Assembly: GCF_017356035.1 (NCBI RefSeq)
Contig: NZ_JAFIQX010000002.1
Coordinates: 124,001 to 188,000, forward strand
DNA: 64,000 nucleotides
Reading direction: 5' to 3'
Source of the DNA: Longitalea luteola
GTDB lineage: Bacteria > Bacteroidota > Bacteroidia > Chitinophagales > Chitinophagaceae
Under the pieces are notes generated by a model that was not told where the DNA came from, did not search any database, and saw only the letters and a program-made list of their open reading frames with translations. Below are positions 50,497 to 58,996 of the stretch, one piece after another. The position numbers and the translations under genes are program-made. Each line of letters opens with the position of its first letter. Positions within the stretch are counted from its first letter, which is position 1.

Positions 50497-53358
50497 ATGG
50501 AGAATCAATCAACTGATAAGAAAGTCTTTTTGCTCGATGCCATGGCACTTATTTTCCGTGCCTATTATGCCCTTATCCGCAACCCACGCATAACCTCAAA
50601 AGGGAAGAACACCAACGCACAATTTGGTTTTATCAATACCCTGCTCGACCTCATCAACAACCAGAAGCCTACGCATATGGCTGTTTGTTTTGATACGCAG
50701 GCGCCTACGGAACGGCATACGGAGTTTACCGATTATAAAGCCAACCGGCAGGATGCTCCCGAAGACCTCCTGGCCGCCATTCCCGATATTAAAAAACTGA
50801 TCCGCGGTTTTAACATTCCGGTGCTCGAAGTGGATGGCTATGAAGCCGATGATGTTATTGGCACCCTGAGTAAAAAAGGTGCAGCAGCCGGTTATGTGGT
50901 ATACATGGTAACACCCGATAAAGACTATGGTCAGCTGGTGGATGGCAATATCAAGATCTACAAACCCGGTTACCAGGGCAGTGATGCCGAGATCCTTGGC
51001 GCCAAAGAAGTATGTGAAAAATGGAACATCAAAGAAGTGCACCAGGTGGTTGACATTTTGGGCCTGATGGGCGATGCCGTAGACAATATTCCCGGGATAG
51101 CCGGCGTGGGAGAAAAAACAGCGGCGAAACTGTTGAATGAATATGGCACCCTCGAAAATGTGCTGGAGAATGCAGACAAAATAAAAGGCGCCCTGGGCGA
51201 AAAAGTTCGAAATGGCAAAAATGCCGCCATCCTATCTAAAAAACTGGCCACCATCATTACCGATGTACCCATAGAATTTCATGAAGAAAATTTCCGGTTA
51301 AAAGAATGGAACCGGGACCTGCTGAAAGAGATCTTTATTGAGTTGGAGTTCAAGACGGTCGCCAAACGTATTCTGGGCGAAGAAATCTCCATCGTTCCGG
51401 GCGCCCAGCCCCAGGGTGTGCAAACCGATCTGTTTGGCAATGCTGTGGAAACAGGTAAAGCAGAAACCAGAACAAAGAAACAGGAAGCAGCGGCTGCGGA
51501 TGAAGATCGCGCGGAGGATGGCGATATAATGCCGGCAGGAAAGAACATTCGTAATACCCCGCACCAATACCGTACATTGCAGGAAGTAGATGCCATTGAA
51601 AGCCTCGTAAAAGAATTACTCGAAGAAAAAGAGATCTGTTTTGATACGGAAACAACCGGCATGGATGCCAATGATGTGGAGCTGGTAGGCATGAGCTTTT
51701 CCTTCAAACCGGGCGAAGCATATTATATTCCCTGCCCCGCTGATCAGGAAGCCACCAAAAAGATCTTAAAGCATTTTGAACCCGTCTTCAATAGAAAAGA
51801 TGTACTGTGGATTGGCCAGAACCTGAAATACGACATGCTTGTATTGAAATGGTATGGTTATGAATTACAGGGAGAAACCTTTGATACCATGCTCGCGCAT
51901 TACGTGATTGAACCCGACGGCAAACGGAGTATGGATATGCTCAGCGCCCGTTTCCTGGGTTATGAACCGGTGCATATTGAAGAGCTCATTGGCAAAAAAG
52001 GTAAGAACCAGCTGAACATGCGGGAGGTACCCATTGACAAGATCAGCGACTATGCCGCAGAAGACGCCGACATTACTTTACAGCTGAAGCAGGTATTGAC
52101 GCCCTTATTAAAAAGCCGCGAAGTAGAAAAAGTATTTCAAGAAGTAGAAAATCCCCTCGCGAAAGTATTGATGGATATGGAATATGAGGGGGTAAAAGTT
52201 GATGTGGATTTTCTGCGCGAATACTCAAAAGAGCTGGAACGTGAAGCAGCCCTTGCTGAAGACCGGGTGTATGAACAGGCAGGTATTAAGTTCAACCTCG
52301 CATCTCCCCGGCAGTTAGGAGAAGTACTGTTCGAAAAGCTGAAGCTGGACCCGAAAGCAAAGAAAACCAAAACAGGCCAGTATGCTACGGGCGAAGATGT
52401 GTTGATGAAACTGGCGCACCAGAACAAGATCGTGGAAGATATCCTGGTGTTCCGTGAATTGACCAAACTTAAATCGACATACGTAGACAGCTTACCCGAA
52501 CTGATCAATCGCAAGACCGGCCGCGTGCATACGTCCTATGCACAGTCAGTTGCCGTTACGGGTAGGTTGGCAAGTAACAATCCCAATCTGCAAAACATCC
52601 CTATTCGTACAGAACGGGGCCGTGAGATCCGGAAAGCATTTATTCCCCGCGATACTAACCGCGTGTTGATCTCTGCCGACTATTCACAAATTGAATTACG
52701 TATTGTGGCCGCCATCAGCGGTGATCCCGCCATGTGTGAAGCCTTTAAAAAGGGAGTGGATATTCATACCGCCACGGCCGCCAAAGTATATGGAGTAGAA
52801 GAATCAGCCGTGACGAAAGAGCAACGCTACAAAGCCAAGAGCGTGAACTTTGGGATTATTTACGGACAGGGTGCGTTTGGCCTGGCCGATAACCTCGGCA
52901 TCAGCCGGACGGAAGCCAAGGAGATCATCGACAATTATAAAAAGCAGTTCTTCGGCATTCAGAAGTACATGGATGATACCATCAACTTCGCCCGCGAAAA
53001 TGGTTTTGTGCAAACGATCATGGGACGCAAACGCTGGCTGCGCGACATCAACTCTTCCAACTTTACCGTACGCGGATTCGCCGAGCGAAATGCCATCAAT
53101 TCACCGATCCAGGGAACGGCGGCAGATATGATCAAACTGGCCATGGTGAGCATCTATCATGAATTCCGCAAGCATAAGTTTGAATCCAGAATGATCTTAC
53201 AGGTGCATGACGAGTTGGTTTTTGATGCCGTGAAAGAAGAAGTGGAGACCATCAAACCCATTATACTCGATTGCATGCGCCGGGCGCTGCCGTTACCAAA
53301 CGAAGTGCCTGTTGAAGCAGAAGTAGGATCAGGCATCAACTGGCTCGAAGCGCACTAA
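50497..53358 (+). CDS. polA: DNA polymerase I
   Basis: A 953-residue PolA with all three domains: 5'-3' exonuclease (about 1-290, LLDAMALIFRAYYALI, VDGYEADDVIGTL, GDAVDNIPGIAGVGEKTA), a charged linker (about 300-350), a 3'-5' exonuclease whose metal-binding residues are present (ICFDTETTGMDANDVELVGM), and the polymerase (SADYSQIELRIVAAISGD motif A, KAKSVNFGIIYGQGAFGL motif B, LQVHDELVFDAV motif C). The proofreading site looks active, unlike in many bacteria. It fills gaps in repair and removes Okazaki primers. It lies after uvrB, giving a repair-gene neighbourhood. Confidence 0.97.
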   Translation: MENQSTDKKVFLLDAMALIFRAYYALIRNPRITSKGKNTNAQFGFINTLLDLINNQKPTHMAVCFDTQAPTERHTEFTDYKANRQDAPEDLLAAIPDIKKLIRGFNIPVLEVDGYEADDVIGTLSKKGAAAGYVVYMVTPDKDYGQLVDGNIKIYKPGYQGSDAEILGAKEVCEKWNIKEVHQVVDILGLMGDAVDNIPGIAGVGEKTAAKLLNEYGTLENVLENADKIKGALGEKVRNGKNAAILSKKLATIITDVPIEFHEENFRLKEWNRDLLKEIFIELEFKTVAKRILGEEISIVPGAQPQGVQTDLFGNAVETGKAETRTKKQEAAAADEDRAEDGDIMPAGKNIRNTPHQYRTLQEVDAIESLVKELLEEKEICFDTETTGMDANDVELVGMSFSFKPGEAYYIPCPADQEATKKILKHFEPVFNRKDVLWIGQNLKYDMLVLKWYGYELQGETFDTMLAHYVIEPDGKRSMDMLSARFLGYEPVHIEELIGKKGKNQLNMREVPIDKISDYAAEDADITLQLKQVLTPLLKSREVEKVFQEVENPLAKVLMDMEYEGVKVDVDFLREYSKELEREAALAEDRVYEQAGIKFNLASPRQLGEVLFEKLKLDPKAKKTKTGQYATGEDVLMKLAHQNKIVEDILVFRELTKLKSTYVDSLPELINRKTGRVHTSYAQSVAVTGRLASNNPNLQNIPIRTERGREIRKAFIPRDTNRVLISADYSQIELRIVAAISGDPAMCEAFKKGVDIHTATAAKVYGVEESAVTKEQRYKAKSVNFGIIYGQGAFGLADNLGISRTEAKEIIDNYKKQFFGIQKYMDDTINFARENGFVQTIMGRKRWLRDINSSNFTVRGFAERNAINSPIQGTAADMIKLAMVSIYHEFRKHKFESRMILQVHDELVFDAVKEEVETIKPIILDCMRRALPLPNEVPVEAEVGSGINWLEAH

Positions 53359-53376
53359 ATCCGTAAGTCTGCCATT

Positions 53377-53414
53377 TAAGTGTGCCATCCGCCGGCTGGC
53401 GGATGGCACACTTA
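53377..53414. repeat. Perfect 17-bp hairpin between polA and def
   Basis: Left arm TAAGTGTGCCATCCGCC (53377-53393), 4-base loop, exact complement at 53398-53414. No T-run follows on either strand, so it is not a standard terminator; it may act as a transcript stabiliser or a mobile palindrome. Confidence 0.8.
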
Positions 53415-53431
53415 CCAAAAAAGATACATAT

Positions 53432-54016
53432 ATGCAACTACCTATCTTATCTTATGGCCACTCCGTACTGAGAGAAAAATGCCAGGACATTGAAGCCGGT
53501 TACCCTGAACTTCAAAAACTGATTGACAATATGTGGGAAACAATGTACGGCGCCAATGGTTGCGGACTGGCGGCCCCGCAGGTAAATGTACCCGTTCGTT
53601 TGTTCCTGGTGGACAGCAAAACAACTTATGATAAAATGGAGGACGGAGAAAGGGAAGATTATTTTCACCCGGAAGATACCGGTATTGTAGAAACATTTAT
53701 AAACGCTGCCATCGTTGAAGAATCAGAAGAGACCTGGATCGATGAAGAAGGTTGCCTGAGTATACCGGCGCTGTCGGGGCGCGTAAACCGGCCGTGGAGC
53801 ATTACGATAGAATATGTGAACCGTGCGTTTGAACCGCAAAAAAAGACGTTTTATGGCGTTACAGCCCGCATGATACAACATGAATATGACCATACCGAAG
53901 GCGTCCTCTACCTTGACTACCTGAAACCGCTCACCCGTAAATTATTACAGGGAAAGCTCGAGAAGATCGCCAAAGGACAGATCAAAGCAAAGTACCCGAT
54001 GAAGTTTGCAAAATGA
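53432..54016 (+). CDS. def: Peptide deformylase
   Basis: A 194-residue deformylase with the three conserved motifs: GCGLAAPQVN (motif 1), EEGCLSIP (motif 2, with the metal-binding Cys) and QHEYDH (motif 3, HExxH). It removes the formyl group from nascent protein N-termini using Fe(II). A small insertion (EDGEREDYFHPEDTG) between motifs 1 and 2 is typical of Bacteroidota enzymes. It lies 73 bp after polA, separated by a perfect hairpin. It ends one base from the convergent tmk gene. Confidence 0.96.
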   Translation: MQLPILSYGHSVLREKCQDIEAGYPELQKLIDNMWETMYGANGCGLAAPQVNVPVRLFLVDSKTTYDKMEDGEREDYFHPEDTGIVETFINAAIVEESEETWIDEEGCLSIPALSGRVNRPWSITIEYVNRAFEPQKKTFYGVTARMIQHEYDHTEGVLYLDYLKPLTRKLLQGKLEKIAKGQIKAKYPMKFAK

Positions 54017-54017
54017 G

Positions 54018-54668
54018 TTACTGGTTCTGCTGAGGTAATGGTTGCAGCATCGATGCCACTTTATTCCAGATATCGCGGGCAATGAGGTCAGGCGTGCGGT
54101 TACCGTCAACTGTAAAAATATGCTCGACCGGTCTCAACTTGTCAAACGCCTCCAGATACTTGGCACGCACCAGTTGCAGGTTCTCCAGGGTTTCGAACAG
54201 TTCGATATTATCCCGGTTGCTGTGCAGGCGTTGCATACTTATTTCAGGAGAAACATCAATGAAGATATTGACATCGGGCCGCAGGATCTCAGCGCTCATG
54301 GCATTGGCCTGGATCACCCAATCCATGTTCATATGCGCACCCTGGTAGGCGTAAGAAGAAAAACAGTACCGGTCGCAGATCACCGTGTAGCCCTCTTCGA
54401 GTTTTTTTACAATACCATAGGTTTCGTTCAACAAATGATCTAACCGGTCTGCAACGAATAAACCGGCAATGACGCGGTGATCGGCTTTGGCATTGCCCTT
54501 CAGAATATCCCTGATCAATTTGCCAATGGTATTGTCGGTAGGCTCAAAAGTGCTGTACACTTTATGTCCCTGACTGGCCAATTGTTCTGTCAATCGTTTG
54601 GTCTGGGTGCTTTTTCCGCTACCATCAATTCCTTCCAGGGCAATAAACAGGTTGTTCCGCTTTTTCAT
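54018..54668 (-). CDS. tmk: Thymidylate kinase
   Basis: A 216-residue dTMP kinase. P-loop FIALEGIDGSGKSTQTKRL at the N-terminus, the DR-type motif VICDRYCFSSYAYQGAHMN and the lid region near QRLHSNRDNIELFE are present. It phosphorylates dTMP to dTDP for DNA synthesis. The gene is convergent with def, separated by one base, so the two transcripts must overlap. A perfect -7 box lies 8 bp upstream of the ATG, so the leader would be very short. Confidence 0.95.
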   Translation of the reverse strand: MKKRNNLFIALEGIDGSGKSTQTKRLTEQLASQGHKVYSTFEPTDNTIGKLIRDILKGNAKADHRVIAGLFVADRLDHLLNETYGIVKKLEEGYTVICDRYCFSSYAYQGAHMNMDWVIQANAMSAEILRPDVNIFIDVSPEISMQRLHSNRDNIELFETLENLQLVRAKYLEAFDKLRPVEHIFTVDGNRTPDLIARDIWNKVASMLQPLPQQNQ

Positions 54669-54676
54669 AACGCGCT

Positions 54677-54684
54677 CAAAAATA
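54677..54684 (-). promoter_or_regulatory. -7 box of tmk
   Basis: TATTTTTG on the reverse strand, a perfect TAnnTTTG, 8 bp upstream of the start codon. No matching -33 box seen. Confidence 0.5.
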
Positions 54685-54899
54685 CAGGTAAAAGGTTATA
54701 TGACAGTTATAGAATAAACGCCTTGTTAAAAACTGATTAATTGTCAATGAAAAAAGGGGCCTTTAACAGTTGTTTTGTCTAATATTTTGTCAAAGTGGAG
54801 ATATTTACCAAACCTTACTAAAAACTGCCGTCTAATGGTAGTAACTTAATGGAAGATTTCCGGCGTTATGAACTTTTCTAAAACAATAAACTTCCCTAT

Positions 54900-57467
54900 A
54901 TGAAGATCTTTACACTGGTGGCGGTATTGCTGGGTAGTATGCTTACACACCTGGTGATGGCCCAGGAGAACTGGCCTAAAACAGCAACCACTGCAGAAGG
55001 AGCCATCATTAAACTGTATCAATGGCAACCTGATTCCTTCGCTGATAACTCCTTAAAAGCGCATGCTGCCATCTCGGTACTGGAAAGTGGCAAATCGGAG
55101 CCGGTCTTTGGCGTAGCCTGGTTGAAAGCCACCACGGTCACCGAGGGTTCACAGGTACAGGTTCAATCCATCTACATCACGAATATCAAACTCCCTGGCG
55201 AAACTAATGACGATAAACTGGAAGGAATAGCCAGCACCCTGGAGGAAAAAGTCTCCGCCTGGAACATTTCTTTTCCTTTAAATGAATTGCAACAGTCGAT
55301 CGATCTGAACAAACAGCAGACCGCCCTGGCCAGTCAGATCCGCAACACGCCACCCAAAGTCATTTATACCAATGTACCATCCATCCTGGTTTCCATCGAT
55401 GGCACCCCAAAGCTGCAATCAAATAAAGAATGGGGTGTTGAAGCAGTGGTGAATACCCCTTTCGTTCTGGTAAAGAACCGCGACGACCGCTTTTACCTGT
55501 ACGGGGGAAAACACTGGTACACAGCGCCTGCCGCTACGGGACCTTTTAAACTGATCACCGACATACCTTCCAACCTGCAAAAAATAGAGTCTGCCATTAA
55601 GGAAGCCGATAAGAAAAATCCCGCTCAGGGAAAAGAGACCGACGCCAATACCATTTACAATATTGTAGTGACCACTGAACCGGCAGAACTCATCCAGTCG
55701 AAAGGGGAAGCGAATTTTGCGCCGGTACAGGGCACCGGGTTGCTGTATGTGTCCAATTCTGAGAACGACATTTTCATGGACATCAATACACAACAATATT
55801 ATGTGCTGCTGTCAGGCCGCTGGTACCGTTCAAAAACCCTGAGTGGTAACTGGGAATACGTGGCGGCAGATCAACTGCCGGCCGACTTTGCGGAGATCCC
55901 CAAAGGATCGCCTAAGGACAATGTGCTGGCCAGTGTAGCAGGAACCGAAGAAGCGAATGATGCCATTGCCGATGCACAGGTTCCACAGACAGCTAAAGTT
56001 GAACGCAGTAAGGTACGTGCCGATGTGGATTACGATGGGGATCCTGCCTGGGAAGCGATCGAAGGAACCGACATGTATTATGCCACCAACTCACCGGTAT
56101 CGGTCATCCGCTGGCGGGGCAGGTACTATTGTGTTGATAATGGTATCTGGTTCGAATCATACAATGCAGTAGGGCCCTGGTCGGTGTGTGTAAACCGTCC
56201 TTATGCAGTGGCTCTTATTCCACCCCGCTACCCGGTGTACTACATGAAATATGTTTACATCTACGATGTAACGCCTGACTACGTGTACATGGGTTATACG
56301 CCCGGTTATCTGAATGCGTATGTATATGGGCCTACCGTTGTATATGGAACCGGTTATTACTACCGGCCCTGGTTTGGTCATTACTATTATCCCCGTCCCT
56401 ATACCTGGGGCTTTGGCATCCGGTACAATCCCTGGTTTGGCTGGGGCTTCGGTGTAGGATTTGGTTACGACTGGTTCAACGTTAGTATCGGTTTCGGAAA
56501 TCCCTGGGGCTATTGGGGCCATGGCGGCTGGTGGGGACCACGGGTTTACCGCCCCTGCTACTACGGGCCGTCCTATTACTACCGCGGCGGATACTATGGC
56601 TACAACAGCTACCGCTCGTATCGCCAATACAATAATGTAACTGTTGTAAATAACTATTATGTTAACAACAATATATACCGTAACAGAAGCGGCATTGTAA
56701 CCAGGAACGTTACGCGCAGCTATGATCCTTACAGAGGTGGACGTTATGATGGCAGCCGCTCTAATTTTGCAAACAACAGACGCATCAGCAGTGACTATCG
56801 GGGCGGAGACAGAGGTCAACGCTTTGATGCAGAAGGAAGAAGCGTAAGTCCACGGAACGGCTCATTCGACCGCGATCGTTTTAACCGCGACGAAAACAGG
56901 ACCGTCATCAGGAACTGGGAAAATGATAACAGAACCTGGAACCGGCCCGACAATAACAACAGGACCAGTGTGCAGGAGCAGAACCGCGAAAGATTCACAA
57001 ATCCTGAAAACAGAACTGTCATCAGGAACTGGGAACAGTCAGACAATGATAACCGCACCTGGAACCGGCCCGACAATGACAACAGGCTCAGTCCTCGCGA
57101 GCAAAACCGAGAAAGATTTGGTGCGCAGTCCTATGGTAACAGAAACAGGGATGACTATAATGACATGCCTCGCGAAAGCCGCATCATACAACCACAAAAC
57201 CGTCAGCCGAGAAGTTTTGAACCAAATATTAATCGCCCACAAGCGCGCAGTTATGAACCATCTTCCGGCAACAGGGGTAACTTTGGAGGTAACCGGGGTT
57301 TTGAACCCGGAAGCCGGCCAGGTATGTCGCAAGGGAACATTTCTACGCCGCGTATGAATAACGGTGGCGGCAATGGCGGCGGAGGTTCAAGGCCATATAT
57401 GGGTGGTAACAACGGCGGAGGCGGTGGTTCTTCCAACGGCATGCCATCCCGCATAAGAAGAGGATAA
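54900..57467 (+). CDS. Large secreted protein with aromatic/Gly-rich core and Asn/Arg-rich repeats
   Basis: An 855-residue exported protein of unknown function (signal MKIFTLVAVLLGSMLTHLVMA). Residues about 22-300 are structured and mixed alpha/beta. Residues 300-460 hold two short motifs that look like repeats of one fold (LLYVSNSENDIFMDINTQQYYVLLSG, and MYYATNSPVSVIRWRGRYYCV), each followed by a GPW- or GNW-type turn. Residues about 470-610 are a dense Tyr/Gly/Trp/Pro region (many GYYY, WGFG, YYYRG words). The tail is disordered and rich in Asn, Arg and Gly with a tandem repeat of about 39 residues. The middle motifs resemble carbohydrate- or surface-associated repeats; the aromatic core could form an adhesive or matrix layer. 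No catalytic motif is visible. Confidence 0.75.
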   Translation: MKIFTLVAVLLGSMLTHLVMAQENWPKTATTAEGAIIKLYQWQPDSFADNSLKAHAAISVLESGKSEPVFGVAWLKATTVTEGSQVQVQSIYITNIKLPGETNDDKLEGIASTLEEKVSAWNISFPLNELQQSIDLNKQQTALASQIRNTPPKVIYTNVPSILVSIDGTPKLQSNKEWGVEAVVNTPFVLVKNRDDRFYLYGGKHWYTAPAATGPFKLITDIPSNLQKIESAIKEADKKNPAQGKETDANTIYNIVVTTEPAELIQSKGEANFAPVQGTGLLYVSNSENDIFMDINTQQYYVLLSGRWYRSKTLSGNWEYVAADQLPADFAEIPKGSPKDNVLASVAGTEEANDAIADAQVPQTAKVERSKVRADVDYDGDPAWEAIEGTDMYYATNSPVSVIRWRGRYYCVDNGIWFESYNAVGPWSVCVNRPYAVALIPPRYPVYYMKYVYIYDVTPDYVYMGYTPGYLNAYVYGPTVVYGTGYYYRPWFGHYYYPRPYTWGFGIRYNPWFGWGFGVGFGYDWFNVSIGFGNPWGYWGHGGWWGPRVYRPCYYGPSYYYRGGYYGYNSYRSYRQYNNVTVVNNYYVNNNIYRNRSGIVTRNVTRSYDPYRGGRYDGSRSNFANNRRISSDYRGGDRGQRFDAEGRSVSPRNGSFDRDRFNRDENRTVIRNWENDNRTWNRPDNNNRTSVQEQNRERFTNPENRTVIRNWEQSDNDNRTWNRPDNDNRLSPREQNRERFGAQSYGNRNRDDYNDMPRESRIIQPQNRQPRSFEPNINRPQARSYEPSSGNRGNFGGNRGFEPGSRPGMSQGNISTPRMNNGGGNGGGGSRPYMGGNNGGGGGSSNGMPSRIRRG
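56892..57125 (+). repeat. In-frame tandem repeat inside the secreted protein gene
   Basis: Two units of about 38 and 40 codons, each starting ENRTVIRNWE, continuing DNRTWNRPDN and ending EQNRERF. The DNA of the two units is still close, so the duplication is recent or kept similar. Confidence 0.85.
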
Positions 57468-57495
57468 CTACCACAAACTTGTATAGCTGATTGAT

Positions 57496-57528
57496 AATCC
57501 TCCCGGTACAAACCGGGGGGATTTTTTT
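57496..57528 (+). terminator. Terminator of the secreted aromatic-rich protein gene
   Basis: Stem AATCCTCCCGGT / ACCGGGGGGATT (one G-T pair) with loop ACAA, followed by a T-run (TTTTTTT). Confidence 0.9.
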
Positions 57529-57630
57529 GTGTTGCCAACATTCCGCCTGAATGGCGCAACACCAAAGATTTTTTTGGAAGCATTGATTTTTAAATGATTG
57601 CTGCAGGATTTTTATGTAAACATTTCAGTT

Positions 57631-57687
57631 TTACAGAAATATTTTTGATCTTTCGGCGTTCTTTTTTACAGAAACTCGTTTCTGTAA
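57631..57687 (+). promoter_or_regulatory. Operator-like palindrome TTACAGAAAC-TC-GTTTCTGTAA with upstream half-site
   Basis: Perfect 10-bp arms (57666-57675, 57678-57687) end 21 bp before the ATG at 57709. A half-site TTACAGAAA is at 57631-57639, 35 bp earlier. Position and symmetry fit binding of a dimeric regulator over the promoter. Confidence 0.65.
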
Positions 57688-57708
57688 TTATACCCTTAAT
57701 CTTATACT

Positions 57709-58221
57709 ATGAAACGAATTTTAGCGTCCTGCATCATTTGCTTTTTATTTATTGCCACCCTGTACGCACAATACGACACTTCACAATTTACCGGTGTGTG
57801 GATCCTGCAATCTGTTAAGTTCAAAAGACCCGTTGATCTCAATAAAGATGGATATCGATCTTCAGACGCCTTCTGGGAATTTGACGAATGCAGAAAAGAT
57901 CAGCAGTTAGAACTGCTTCCCGACTATAACGCGAAAACCTATTATGGTTGTAACAGATCCGGCTGCACCAATGAAATAAAACAATACAGGTGGAACCTGA
58001 AAGAAGAACTGGTTAAAGAAGTGAAGTATGAATTAGGAAAAAGAGTGGTGGATGAAAGAAGACCAACTTTACTTAAGTTAAATGAACCAACCGGCAATGA
58101 TGCAAAAGTATTTGTGGTGATCGGTGTCGACGAAAATAATCTTACGCTGAAAGGACTGGTTAGAACCGGCAAGAATACAACGGAAGAAGCGATCATGATC
58201 TACCGCAAGCGGAAAAAATAA
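57709..58221 (+). CDS. Secreted lipocalin-like hypothetical protein
   Basis: A 170-residue protein with a signal peptide (MKRILASCIICFLFIATLYA) and a mature part that starts QYDTSQFTGVWILQSVKFKRP, the pattern of small lipocalin-like or DUF-type beta barrels in Bacteroidota (GxW near the start, then strands WEFDECRKDQQLELLPDYN, YRWNLKEELVKEVKYEL and VFVVIGVDENNLTLKGLV). Four cysteines in the mature part (DECRKD, YYGCNRSGCTN) could form a disulphide. A perfect operator-like palindrome precedes it, so its expression is probably regulated. No ligand is evident. Confidence 0.7.
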   Translation: MKRILASCIICFLFIATLYAQYDTSQFTGVWILQSVKFKRPVDLNKDGYRSSDAFWEFDECRKDQQLELLPDYNAKTYYGCNRSGCTNEIKQYRWNLKEELVKEVKYELGKRVVDERRPTLLKLNEPTGNDAKVFVVIGVDENNLTLKGLVRTGKNTTEEAIMIYRKRKK

Positions 58222-58253
58222 CCGGCGGAAAATTATAATTCGATCACTATCGT

Positions 58254-58290
58254 AAACGGCTATCTGTGATGTACATAGATAGCCGTTTTT
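58254..58290 (+). terminator. Terminator after the lipocalin-like gene
   Basis: Perfect 12-bp stem AAACGGCTATCT / AGATAGCCGTTT (58254-58265, 58277-58288) followed by TT. Confidence 0.85.
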
Positions 58291-58292
58291 AA

Positions 58293-58321
58293 TTTGATAT
58301 TAAAAGGATGCTGTAATTTCA
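58293..58321 (+). promoter_or_regulatory. Promoter of the DsbA-like gene
   Basis: TTTG (58293-58296), 17-bp spacer and TAATTTCA (58314-58321), which keeps TAnnTTT of the -7 consensus but not the final G. The ATG follows at 58329. Confidence 0.45.
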
Positions 58322-58328
58322 CAGTATT

Positions 58329-58979
58329 ATGAAGCCTGTGATCGTATATTGTTATGACGCTTACTGCAACTGGTGTTACGGATTCAGTCCGGTTATGGAA
58401 CAAATTGCCAAGGACTTTACCGACAAAGCACAATTCGAAGTGCTTTCAGGTGGTATGATCCTGCCCGAATCACCGAAACCAATAAGTGTGATGGCCGATT
58501 ACTTTGTAAATAATTGTGCAACAGTTTCAGCGCATACAGGAGCCGCATTCGGCGAAGACTTTCTATGGCATATTAAAAATCCTGAGCTGAGCGATTGGTT
58601 CCCCAACTCCGAAAAACCGGCTATTGCCTTATGTATATTTAAAGACTATCACCCTGACAGGCAGGTGGCATTCGCTGCAGACCTGCAATATGCCTTACAG
58701 TACGAAGGCCGCGATCTGTGTGATAACGAAGCATACCGGCATTTACTGGAGAAATATACCATTCCGGCCGATGAATTTTATACCCTGCTGAACGATCCTT
58801 CCTATAAGGAAAAAGCGTATCATGAGTTCAGTGTGTGCCGCCGACTGCAGATAACCGGTTACCCGGCAGTATTATTGCAGGTAAATGAATCGAAGTTCAT
58901 GATGCTGTCATCGGGTTATACAACTTATGAGCTATTGCGTGAACGGATCCTGAATGCATTGCAGGGATCACAGGCTTAA
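58329..58979 (+). CDS. DsbA/FrnE family thioredoxin-fold protein
   Basis: A 216-residue protein of the DsbA family (FrnE-like branch). The active-site motif is CNWC in VIVYCYDAYCNWCYGFSPVMEQI; an alpha-helical insertion follows (KPISVMADYFVNNCATVSA), and the cis-proline loop is in LQITGYPAVLLQVNESKFMML. There is no signal peptide, so it is a cytoplasmic thiol-disulphide oxidoreductase or a protein that binds thiol adducts. Its own promoter follows the terminator of the previous gene, and the kinase gene starts 17 bp after its stop, so the two are probably co-transcribed. Confidence 0.85.
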   Translation: MKPVIVYCYDAYCNWCYGFSPVMEQIAKDFTDKAQFEVLSGGMILPESPKPISVMADYFVNNCATVSAHTGAAFGEDFLWHIKNPELSDWFPNSEKPAIALCIFKDYHPDRQVAFAADLQYALQYEGRDLCDNEAYRHLLEKYTIPADEFYTLLNDPSYKEKAYHEFSVCRRLQITGYPAVLLQVNESKFMMLSSGYTTYELLRERILNALQGSQA

Positions 58980-58996
58980 TTATAAAATCATTCATA

